Of a DNA stretch of 7,155 bases, positions 1-5,669 are shown piece by piece. Position 1 is the stretch's first letter; every line of letters begins with the position of its first letter. The notes below the pieces were generated by a model that was not told the origin of the DNA, ran no database searches, and saw only the letters and a list, made by a program, of their open reading frames with translations. Position numbers and translations under genes: made by a program. Source of the DNA: an uncultured Collinsella sp. (GTDB taxonomy: Bacteria; Actinomycetota; Coriobacteriia; Coriobacteriales; Coriobacteriaceae); NCBI GenBank assembly GCA_900551555.1, contig URWC01000095.1:1-7155 (forward strand), given 5' to 3'.

Positions 1-1112
1 GACCCAGCCGATGCGCCCGCGTAACCGACGGCTGCATCCTATGCGGTGGGTGCGTCGACGCCTGCCCTGTCAACGCTATCTCGATCGAGCGTGACGAGGC
101 CGCTGGTGCGGTGGACCTTGATGCATATCGAGACATTTGGGTATTCGCGCAGACCGACGAGCACGATACGGTGACTCCCGTTGCCTATGAGCTTATGGGC
201 AAGGGCCGCGAGCTTGCCGATGCTCGCGACTGCCGTCTGGTGGCACTGATCGGTATGGGTCCCGAGGGTTCTCTCGGCGACCTGGAGCATCTGGTTTGCG
301 CGGGCGCCGACGAAGTCCTGGCCTGTCGCGACGAGCGCCTGCGCCAAAACGATGCGGAGGTCTACGCCCGCTTGATCTGCGATTTGGTAGCCGAACGCAA
401 ACCCGAGGCCATCCTATACGGTGCGACCGCTTTTGGCCGCGAACTGGCACCCGGCGTTGCCGTGCGCTTGCAGACGGGCCTTACGGCTGACTGCACCGTA
501 CTTTCGATGGATACGGAGACGGGGCTGCTGCAACAGACGCGTCCGGCGTTTGGCGGCAACCTGATGGCCACCATCGTCTGCCCCAATCATCGTCCCCAGA
601 TGGCAACGGTTCGTCCCGGCATCTTTAAGGCGCCCGACTTTGACTACGACCGCTCCGGCACGATCACCCAGATATCGCTTGCGGATGATGCTAAGGCTCG
701 TGTCGAGATCTCGATTCCCGCCGAGGAGTGGAGGCAGCAGGCCTCGATCGCCGATGCCGAGCGCTTGGTCGTGGTGGGCCGCGGCATTGGCTCCAAGAAG
801 AATCTGCCCCTGATGCGAAGGCTCGCCGAGGCTCTGGGAGCCGAGCTTGGTTGCACGCGACCTGTCGTGGAGGCCGGCTGGTTGGAGTGTCGCCATCAGA
901 TTGGCCAGACCGGCGTATCGGTTTCGCCCAAGCTTCTCGTGAGTATCGGTGTTTCGGGCGCCATCCAGCATCTTGCCGGCATCGGTGGGGCAGAGTGCAT
1001 TATCGCCATCAACGAGGACCCGGATGCCCCCATCTTTGGTGCTGCCCAGTACAAGGTTGTCGGCGATGCCGTCGAGGTCGTCGAGGAACTGCTGGCCCAG
1101 CTTGAGCGCTAG
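1..1112 (+). CDS. etfA: Electron transfer flavoprotein alpha subunit with N-terminal ferredoxin domain (5' partial)
   Basis: The reading frame (first full codon at base 3) is open to the left edge, so the start lies outside the window; the GTG at 111 is internal. Bases 33-68 encode C-I-L-C-G-G-C-V-D-A-C-P, a CX2CX2CX3CP [4Fe-4S] ferredoxin motif. Counting from the GTG at 111, an ETF N-terminal domain spans about residues 8-190, including RPAFGGNLMATIVCPNHRPQ (about 145-163). The FAD-binding C-terminal domain follows, with GRGIGSKKN (223-231), GQTG (265-268) and the family signature SIGVSGAIQHLAG (278-290) plus AINEDPDAPIF (299-309). EtfA pairs with EtfB to carry electrons between flavin dehydrogenases and other carriers. 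Family members with an extra N-terminal ferredoxin domain (LctC, CarE) belong to anaerobic electron-bifurcating complexes. EtfB and the partner dehydrogenase are not visible, so the actual reaction is unknown. The gene ends at TAG 1110-1112, overlapping the stop of the convergent gene. Confidence 0.95.
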   Translation, partial: PSRCARVTDGCILCGGCVDACPVNAISIERDEAAGAVDLDAYRDIWVFAQTDEHDTVTPVAYELMGKGRELADARDCRLVALIGMGPEGSLGDLEHLVCAGADEVLACRDERLRQNDAEVYARLICDLVAERKPEAILYGATAFGRELAPGVAVRLQTGLTADCTVLSMDTETGLLQQTRPAFGGNLMATIVCPNHRPQMATVRPGIFKAPDFDYDRSGTITQISLADDAKARVEISIPAEEWRQQASIADAERLVVVGRGIGSKKNLPLMRRLAEALGAELGCTRPVVEAGWLECRHQIGQTGVSVSPKLLVSIGVSGAIQHLAGIGGAECIIAINEDPDAPIFGAAQYKVVGDAVEVVEELLAQLER

Positions 1113-1921
1113 GCGCGCGCCAGCCAGTCGCGCATCTCGTCCTTAAGGCGGCTCCAAGTCGCCTGCGTGGCGGGGTCGGTAAAGGGCCGCGTAATGCCAA
1201 AGGGCGCGTCGAGCAGGCGGTAGATATCGCCCTGCTCGCGCGCCAGCGCGCGGCTTGCTGGATAGACGAGCTCAAACATAAAGCAGATAAGCCCCACCAA
1301 GAAGTCGGCGGGCTCATCGCGCTCATCGCGTGCGACGCAGCGGTGCTCGTCAAAGGCGGCAAGTGTCGGCGACGAGAAACGGCTGCCGAGAAACGTCTTC
1401 TCGTCCACCTTGAGGATAGTGTCGACGGTGCTGTCGGCGATGGTGCGCATAATGTCGATCTTGTCGCCATCGCGCACGATATCGCAGAAGCACCGTGTAC
1501 GCTCGTCGAGTTGTGCCGGCAGGCGAAAGTCGCTGTGATAGGCGATGCTCGCTCGGATGAGCTCGTCATGCGCACCGGTTTCGATAAAGTCACGGATGTT
1601 TGTCGTGGCGGGTGCATCGGCGGGATTCTCGCCAAAGAGGACCTCGATGCCCAGCGCCGCATGGCTCATGCTCTCGGCGTCCTTAAAGGTGTCCCAGCGT
1701 CGCAGCTGCTCAAAGCGGCCCATATCGTGTAGCAGGCCGCAAAGCCATGCCAGGTCAATATCTTCTGACGACCAGCCCTGCTCGCGCGCTACGGCATCGC
1801 ATGCCTCGGCCACGTGGTACGTATGCTCGATTTTGAGCGCGATGCGTGGGTTGGTGGCGTCGTAGGCATCGGTGTAGCTTTTGAAGGCCGCGCGCGCCCG
1901 GTCTCGATCGATAGCTGTCAT
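1109..1921 (-). CDS. HD-domain metal-dependent phosphohydrolase, substrate unknown
   Basis: A 270-residue soluble protein with the HD superfamily metal-binding pattern: His33 (in KIEHTYHVA), His65-Asp66 (in GLLHDMGRFEQ), further histidines His87 and His129 (in IAYHSD), and the C-terminal Asp153 (in RDGDKIDIM). HD proteins use these residues to bind divalent metal and hydrolyse phosphoester bonds, often in nucleotides or cyclic nucleotides. No signal peptide, membrane segment or extra domain is visible, so it probably acts alone in the cytoplasm. It lacks the HD-GYP signature and the long RelA/SpoT architecture, so neither c-di-GMP nor (p)ppGpp hydrolysis is supported. The ATG at 1921 is preceded by AGGAAG five bases upstream, which supports the start. 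The gene is divergent from azlC and convergent with etfA, sharing the CTAG stop region. A possible promoter lies about 45 bases upstream. The HD family call is firm; the substrate is unassigned. Confidence 0.9.
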   Translation of the reverse strand: MTAIDRDRARAAFKSYTDAYDATNPRIALKIEHTYHVAEACDAVAREQGWSSEDIDLAWLCGLLHDMGRFEQLRRWDTFKDAESMSHAALGIEVLFGENPADAPATTNIRDFIETGAHDELIRASIAYHSDFRLPAQLDERTRCFCDIVRDGDKIDIMRTIADSTVDTILKVDEKTFLGSRFSSPTLAAFDEHRCVARDERDEPADFLVGLICFMFELVYPASRALAREQGDIYRLLDAPFGITRPFTDPATQATWSRLKDEMRDWLARA

Positions 1922-1961
1922 AATGACTTCCTAAAAAGTTGTGTCTTTCGATCCGGTGGCA

Positions 1962-1988
1962 ATTGTAGGTGAACTCGGTTGCTGTCGG
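1962..1988 (-). promoter_or_regulatory. Possible promoter of the HD-domain gene
   Basis: On the minus strand there is a -10-like TACAAT (plus-strand 1962-1967; five of six match to TATAAT) and a -35-like CCGACA (plus-strand 1983-1988; four of six match to TTGACA). The 15-base spacing is shorter than the ideal 17. Transcription would begin near 1955, leaving a leader of about 33 bases before the ATG at 1921. This is a pattern match only. Confidence 0.35.
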
Positions 1989-2047
1989 ATGATGATTCTG
2001 CCGTATCGCTACATGCGGCTCGGAGACCTTGTCAGGATGAGAAGCGT

Positions 2048-2740
2048 ATGGTGTTCAAAATCGTTAGAACCGTCTGGCCGGTGATGCTTACCTATGTTGC
2101 AATAGGCGCGCCGTGCGGAATGATCATGGGGCAGACGGGAATGGAGCCCTGGATGGTCTTTGCCCTGAGCAGCACGTTTGTGACGGGCAGCGGCCAGTTT
2201 ATGATCTGCAATCTTTGGCTGGCGGACGTGCCGGCACCTTCGATTATCGCGAGCGTTGCCGCCATCTCCTCGCGTTTTGCGCTTTACTCGGCATCGATCG
2301 CGCCGCATCTGACGGGTGCCTCGAAGCGTCAGACGCTGGCTGTTGCCGCGACACTTACCGAGGAGGCATATGGCATCTCGCTTGCCAAGTTGGTTGAAGG
2401 GGAGGATTGGGGCCCGCGCGAGTCCTTTGTGCTCAACGTGATCCTCATCGCAACATGGGGCGTTTCGTGTACGATGGGCACCATCGTCGGCGCCGTTGTC
2501 GATGTTCCCACCGCCATTGCAGCCTTTGTCTGCACCTCGCTCTTTATCTGCCTGCTCTTTTCGCAGCGGCTGTCGCGCGGCAACGTTGTCGCGGCGGTTT
2601 CGGGCGCGGTGTCCGTCGCCGTATGCAAGTTCTTGGGCCTCACGAATATTGCCGTGCCGGCAAGCGTCGTGGCCGGCATTGCCATTGCGTTGGCGTGCGA
2701 TGCTGTATTTGACGGAAGAGGTGCCCGCGATGCCCGTTAA
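2048..2740 (+). CDS. azlC: AzlC family branched-chain amino-acid exporter, large subunit
   Basis: A 230-residue integral membrane protein, the usual AzlC length. It has a hydrophobic start (residues about 8-25), the GSGQFMICNLW segment (48-57), the family's SRFALYSASIAPHL stretch (75-88), TEEAYGISLAK (104-114), and further hydrophobic helices near 130-155, 157-171, 181-197 and 202-218. AzlC with AzlD forms a two-component exporter of branched-chain amino acids and their analogues (as in Bacillus subtilis azaleucine resistance); other members may move other amino acids. The ATG at 2048 was chosen because it gives family length and starts directly before the first helix. An in-frame TTG at 1979, with AGGTGA just upstream, would add 23 polar residues with no family resemblance and is less likely, though not excluded. 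The stop overlaps the start of azlD by 11 bases, implying one operon and translational coupling. The exact substrate cannot be read from sequence. Confidence 0.9.
   Translation: MVFKIVRTVWPVMLTYVAIGAPCGMIMGQTGMEPWMVFALSSTFVTGSGQFMICNLWLADVPAPSIIASVAAISSRFALYSASIAPHLTGASKRQTLAVAATLTEEAYGISLAKLVEGEDWGPRESFVLNVILIATWGVSCTMGTIVGAVVDVPTAIAAFVCTSLFICLLFSQRLSRGNVVAAVSGAVSVAVCKFLGLTNIAVPASVVAGIAIALACDAVFDGRGARDAR
2714..2721 (+). promoter_or_regulatory. Ribosome binding site of azlD inside azlC
   Basis: GGAAGAGG ends eight bases before the ATG at 2730 and lies within the last codons of azlC. It fixes the azlD start and explains how the overlapping gene is translated. Confidence 0.7.
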
Positions 2741-3053
2741 CGAGTTCTTGGTTCTGTGGCTGTCGTCGTGGGCTGCTATCGCGTTCTTTCGCATCGCGCC
2801 GGCGTTCGCCTTGCGCGGGCGGACCCTGTCGCCCCGCATTACCGAGGCCCTGGGCTATATCCCGCCCGCTGCCTTTGCCGCGCTGGTCGCCAACGACTTG
2901 GTGAGCCCCGGCGCGTTCGACGCGGGACTCTGGCCTGCCTTGGTTCCCTGGATTGCGGCCGTCGGCGTCGTGGTCGTGGCGGTCAAGACAAAATCGATGC
3001 TGTGGTGCTGCGTCTCGGGCATCGTACTCTATATTGTCTTGAGCCTTATATAG
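2730..3053 (+). CDS. azlD: AzlD family branched-chain amino-acid exporter, small subunit
   Basis: A 107-residue membrane protein, typical AzlD size, with hydrophobic helices at about residues 5-22, 46-57, 66-86 and 89-107. The segment after the first helix, RIAPAFALRGRTLSPRITEALGYIPPAAFAAL in part (21-52), follows the AzlD pattern of an Arg-x-x-Pro motif, a polar stretch, then a Pro-Pro-Ala helix. AzlD is the obligate small partner of AzlC in amino-acid export. The start is the ATG at 2730, with GGAAGAGG eight bases upstream; a longer in-frame open reading frame begins at 2496, but that part is azlC read out of frame. The 11-base overlap with azlC supports co-translation. After the stop lies a small GC-rich hairpin, then the 150-base gap to the permease gene. 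Confidence 0.88.
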   Translation: MPVNEFLVLWLSSWAAIAFFRIAPAFALRGRTLSPRITEALGYIPPAAFAALVANDLVSPGAFDAGLWPALVPWIAAVGVVVVAVKTKSMLWCCVSGIVLYIVLSLI

Positions 3054-3057
3054 GGGT

Positions 3058-3072
3058 GGCGTCGCGGGCGCC
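3058..3072 (+). other. Small GC-rich hairpin after azlD
   Basis: GGCGTC (3058-3063) and GGCGCC (3067-3072) can form a 6-bp stem, one pair being G-T, around a 3-base GCG loop, five bases after the azlD stop. No T-run follows, so it is at best a weak or factor-dependent terminator or a 3'-end stabiliser. The rest of the gap (3073-3203) holds no promoter that I can defend; it includes the 8-bp palindrome ACCATGGT (3132-3139). Confidence 0.25.
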
Positions 3073-3203
3073 GAATCTCGTTCCATCCCAACTTGTCGAA
3101 TTTTTCACCGAGCTGGTCTATTTCTTCTGGTACCATGGTCAGACTTTACTGTAGCAAAGCATGACGTGGGCTTTTGTTCCCCGTCAGCGGAAATGGGGGT
3201 TTC

Positions 3204-4226
3204 ATGGCACAGGAAGCAACCGCCAACGGGCAAAAGAAATTCAAGGTCCCGCGTATCCCGGGCGACATCATGATCTATCCCATGATCGTCGGCCTTTTGC
3301 TCAACACCTTCTGCCCGCAGGTCTTTGAGATCGGCGGCTTCTTTACAGCTGCCTGCCGCGGTGGCTCCAATACCATCGTTGCTGCGATTCTGCTGTTTGT
3401 GGGCGCTGGCATTAGCTTTAAGTCCACGCCGGGCGCTATTAAGACCGGTATCGTCGTGCTGATTCCCAAGCTTGTCGTTGCGGCGGCCCTCGGCTTGGGC
3501 GTGGCATATTTCTTTAACGATAACTTCCTGGGCCTGAGCTCCGTGTCCATCATCGGTGGCATCACGTTTTGCAACATGGCGCTCTATACGGGCATCATGG
3601 GCGAGTTTGGCGACGAGTCCGAGCAGGGTGCTGTCGGCATTCTGTTCTTTACCGCCGGCCCTGCCGTCACGATGATCATCCTCGGTGTCTCGGGTCTCGC
3701 AAACATTCCGCTGGGCACTATCGTCGGTTCTATCCTGCCGCTTGTTATCGGCATGGTTTTGGGCAACCTGTTCCCGTTCATCAAGAACCTGCTGGTTCCC
3801 GGCGCCAATCCCGCAATTGCCGTCATCGGTTTTCAGCTCGGTGCGTCCATGAGCCTGTCGAGCTTCATCACCGGCGGCATCTCGGGCATCCTGTTGGGCC
3901 TTATCACGCTCTTTATCGTCGGTCCCATTACCTTTGCCTTTGAGCGCCTGTGCGGCGGCAACGGCAAGGCTGCTGTTGCCTGCTCCACCATCGCCGGTAC
4001 GGCCATGACCACGCCGGTGGCCCTCGCCGAGGTCGCTCCGCGCTATGCCGAGCTTGCGCCCACCGCGTACGCCCAGATCGCCACCGCCGTTATCATCACG
4101 GCGATCATGGCCCCGATCCTGACCGGCTGGGTCGATAAGAAGTTCTGCCACGGCGAAGAGGATCTGTCGGTCGAAGGCGTCGAGGCTATTGAGGAAGCCG
4201 TCGCGACCGACATCGACGGCGAGTAA
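3204..4226 (+). CDS. kdgT: 2-keto-3-deoxygluconate permease (KdgT family)
   Basis: A 340-residue polytopic membrane protein of KdgT family length and layout. It starts with a short polar segment and KVPRIPGDIMIYPMIVGLLL (residues 14-33), resembling the family's IPGGMMLVP start. CNMALYTGIMGEFGDESEQG (123-142) matches the LYASIM region of E. coli KdgT, TMIILG (156-161) is conserved, and GNGKAAVACSTIAGTAMTTP with VALAEVAP (252-279) matches the family's best-conserved C-terminal block. About ten hydrophobic helices are apparent. KdgT imports 2-keto-3-deoxygluconate, a pectin and hexuronate breakdown product, by proton symport. The ATG at 3204 is preceded by GGGGG four bases upstream; an in-frame TTG at 3174 adds ten unrelated residues and is not favoured. 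The tail (318-340) is acidic and cytoplasmic-looking. No KDG kinase, aldolase or uronate gene is in the window, so the substrate rests on family alone. Confidence 0.88.
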   Translation: MAQEATANGQKKFKVPRIPGDIMIYPMIVGLLLNTFCPQVFEIGGFFTAACRGGSNTIVAAILLFVGAGISFKSTPGAIKTGIVVLIPKLVVAAALGLGVAYFFNDNFLGLSSVSIIGGITFCNMALYTGIMGEFGDESEQGAVGILFFTAGPAVTMIILGVSGLANIPLGTIVGSILPLVIGMVLGNLFPFIKNLLVPGANPAIAVIGFQLGASMSLSSFITGGISGILLGLITLFIVGPITFAFERLCGGNGKAAVACSTIAGTAMTTPVALAEVAPRYAELAPTAYAQIATAVIITAIMAPILTGWVDKKFCHGEEDLSVEGVEAIEEAVATDIDGE

Positions 4227-4273
4227 TCGTCGACGCGAGTCAATCAAGCCGGCGTGTGCAATTCGCGCCGTAT

Positions 4274-4333
4274 GGGCGCCCGAACGAGAGCTGTCTTGCA
4301 GCAACGTTCGGGCGCTCTGCTATTATTCCCTTT
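4274..4333 (+). terminator. Probable terminator hairpin after kdgT
   Basis: GCGCCCGAACG (4276-4286) pairs perfectly with CGTTCGGGCGC (4305-4315), and G4274-G4275 extend the stem with C4317 and T4316 (one wobble). Inside the 18-base loop, GCTG (4290-4293) and CAGC (4299-4302) can form a second stem. It lies 47 bases after the kdgT stop. The following TCTGCTATTATTCCCTTT is pyrimidine-rich but has no clean T-run, so termination may be partial. It overlaps the possible promoter of the next gene. Confidence 0.6.
4318..4326 (+). promoter_or_regulatory. Possible extended -10 promoter of the GGDEF gene
   Basis: TGC followed by TATTAT (4321-4326; five of six match to TATAAT) fits an extended -10 element (TGnTATAAT). 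No good -35 is seen at 16-18 bases, which extended -10 promoters can tolerate. Transcription would start near 4333, giving a leader of about 84 bases. The element sits directly after the kdgT hairpin. Confidence 0.35.
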
Positions 4334-4416
4334 ACCCCTACGGAGTAAGGGGTGTTTATTGCCCAGGTTCGAATTGGGCGATTCTGACCACTTGGGTATT
4401 GAAGGGATGGCGTCTA
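4333..4416 (+). promoter_or_regulatory. Structured 5' leader of the GGDEF gene
   Basis: Hairpin 1: ACCCCTAC (4334-4341) pairs with GTA (4345-4347) and GGGGT (4349-4353) around a GGA loop, with A4348 bulged. Hairpin 2: GCCCA (4361-4365) pairs with TGGGC (4375-4379) around a 9-base loop containing TTCGAA. An alternative stem, bases 4360-4368 with 4390-4398 (9 bp, two G-T), excludes hairpin 2 and ends just before the GAAGGGA ribosome binding site (4401-4407). TCCCTTT (4327-4333), at the very edge of the transcript, could pair with that site. I recognise no known riboswitch class, including c-di-GMP aptamers. Confidence 0.35.
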
Positions 4417-5559
4417 GTGGGTAAGGCACTCAAGATCGAGATATTCCTGCTATGCATGATTATTCTTATCGGGCTTGCCGTACGAAGCCGTCGCTCCCTG
4501 TTCTCGAGCACCCAGCAGCTTTTGTTTAGCATGCTGGGCTACACGTCTGCTGCCTACATTTTCTTCGATATGATCTGGACGCTCTCGGACGGCGTGAGCA
4601 CTCCTGTAGGCATCACGGCCAACTGGATTTCCAACGCGGTTTCGTTTTCGCTGTTCGCCATCGCGTGCCTCATTTGGTTTTTCTATTCCGAGACGATGCA
4701 GGGCTCGCGGCTCCTGACCACGCCCTATAGGGTGGTACTTTTAACGTTGCCAACCGCATTGGTGGTCGTGTTGGCATTTACCAGCTACTGGACGCACACT
4801 ATGTTCTATATCGATGCGCAGGGCGTATATCGTCGCGGAGCGCTTTATATGATTCAGCCTATCGTTAGCTACTGCTACGTCATATATACGTCCTTGCATG
4901 CCTTTATTCAGGCTCGAAAAGTCGAAAGCCTGCAAAAGAAGGCCATTTATCGCACCCTCGCCTTTTTCGCGGTCCCCGCTCTGGTGGGCGGTACCTTTCA
5001 GGTCGTATTTTCGGTGCCCGGCCTTTGCGTCGGCATAATGATCAGTATTTTGCTGCTCTATATCGTCTACCAGGAGCAGCTGATCTCGACTGACCCGTTG
5101 ACTGGACTCAACAACCGTAACCGTTTTGAGACCTATATGCTGTCGCTGTTCTCGGGTGCTGACCAGGCCGATGATGTGTATCTGCTGATGATGGATGCTG
5201 ACGGCTTTAAGCAGATTAACGACCACTATGGACATGTTGAGGGCGACCATGCCCTTCAGGTTGTTTCGAAGGCGCTCAAGGACGTCTGCTCGATGTCCGG
5301 CGGCTTTATCGCGCGCTATGGCGGCGATGAGTTCGTGGTGCTCCAAAAGGCAGCGACGGAGCAGGAGATCATAAGCCTGTGTGCGGCGATCAACGATGAG
5401 CTCGCTCGTGCCGAGGTACCGTATTCGTTGCGGATGTCCATCGGCTATGCCCGGGTCGGCGATGGTGTCGATACCTGGCAAGACCTGCTTCGCGCCGCCG
5501 ATGCGGAGCTCTATCACGTCAAGGGCGAGAAGAAGAAGGCCGGCGTCCAGATACGCTAG
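4417..5559 (+). CDS. Membrane-bound GGDEF diguanylate cyclase with seven-helix N-terminal region
   Basis: A 380-residue protein. The N-terminal half holds seven hydrophobic segments at about residues 7-22, 34-56, 68-90, 105-125, 142-163, 180-200 and 202-219, probably a membrane sensor; I cannot assign it to a named sensor family. The C-terminal half is a complete GGDEF domain: DPLTGLNNR (226-234), metal and substrate motif MMDADGFKQIND (258-269), and the catalytic GGDEF loop in ARYGGDEFVV (299-308), with SIGYA (341-345) near the end. These features predict conversion of two GTP to c-di-GMP at the inner membrane face. The usual inhibitory I-site RxxD is absent: Met293 and Gly296 stand at the Arg and Asp positions. 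GTG 4417 was chosen as start because GAAGGGA lies nine bases upstream and the first helix follows at once; the frame is open back to 4189, but that part covers the kdgT end and its hairpin and looks non-coding. No EAL domain or c-di-GMP receptor is nearby. Confidence 0.88.
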   Translation: MGKALKIEIFLLCMIILIGLAVRSRRSLFSSTQQLLFSMLGYTSAAYIFFDMIWTLSDGVSTPVGITANWISNAVSFSLFAIACLIWFFYSETMQGSRLLTTPYRVVLLTLPTALVVVLAFTSYWTHTMFYIDAQGVYRRGALYMIQPIVSYCYVIYTSLHAFIQARKVESLQKKAIYRTLAFFAVPALVGGTFQVVFSVPGLCVGIMISILLLYIVYQEQLISTDPLTGLNNRNRFETYMLSLFSGADQADDVYLLMMDADGFKQINDHYGHVEGDHALQVVSKALKDVCSMSGGFIARYGGDEFVVLQKAATEQEIISLCAAINDELARAEVPYSLRMSIGYARVGDGVDTWQDLLRAADAELYHVKGEKKKAGVQIR

Positions 5560-5560
5560 A

Positions 5561-5602
5561 AAAGGGGGCGCACGACCGTTGTGCTGGTCGTGCGCCCCCT
5601 TT
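5561..5602. terminator. Bidirectional rho-independent terminator between the GGDEF and eamA genes
   Basis: Two perfectly complementary 17-base arms (5561-5577 and 5586-5602) enclose an 8-base loop. The arms begin with AAA and end with TTT, with A5560 adding a fourth T on the minus strand, so the structure can work in both directions. It starts one base after the GGDEF stop and is 68 bases past the eamA stop. The rest of the gap (5603-5669) shows nothing else. Confidence 0.9.
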
Positions 5603-5669
5603 GTGTTGGCGGGATTAGTAGCGACTGTCGAAGATGCGCCTCGTCTTTTTCTCGGAGCGGGGCAGCTCG

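Noticed and set aside
414..971. 185-residue open frame on the minus strand inside etfA
   Set aside because: It is antisense to conserved EtfA blocks and its composition fits a reverse-frame shadow.
1112..1121. Palindrome GGCGCGCGCC beside the etfA stop
   Set aside because: It has no loop and no T-run, and lies within the last codons of the HD-domain gene; not a credible terminator.
1371..1406. Inverted repeat GACGAGAA / TTCTCGTC
   Set aside because: It lies wholly inside the HD-domain coding region, where the codons for DEK and FSS explain it; the 20-base loop and position do not suggest a terminator.
2009..2839. 276-residue open frame on the minus strand covering azlC and the start of azlD
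   Set aside because: It lies opposite two recognised membrane-protein genes; its low-complexity charged composition and lack of a recognisable family make it a shadow.
3122..3150. Candidate kdgT promoter with TTTACT as -10 box
   Set aside because: The -10 matches four of six bases, but the -35 position (TTCTTC) matches only two, so it cannot be separated from chance.
3105..4304. 399-residue open frame on the minus strand covering kdgT
   Set aside because: It is antisense to a clear KdgT gene. The translation is rich in Asp, Gly, Arg and His with no domain or hydrophobic core, typical of the reverse frame of a high-GC membrane gene.
4361..4390. tRNA-like 3' end: GGTTCGAAT loop followed by CCA
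   Set aside because: The loop is nine rather than seven bases when the stem is paired, and no matching 5' acceptor strand (CAGAATC) or D and anticodon arms occur upstream. It is a plain hairpin.
4741..5517. 258-residue open frame on the minus strand inside the GGDEF gene
   Set aside because: It is antisense to conserved GGDEF motifs and shows no recognisable domain.
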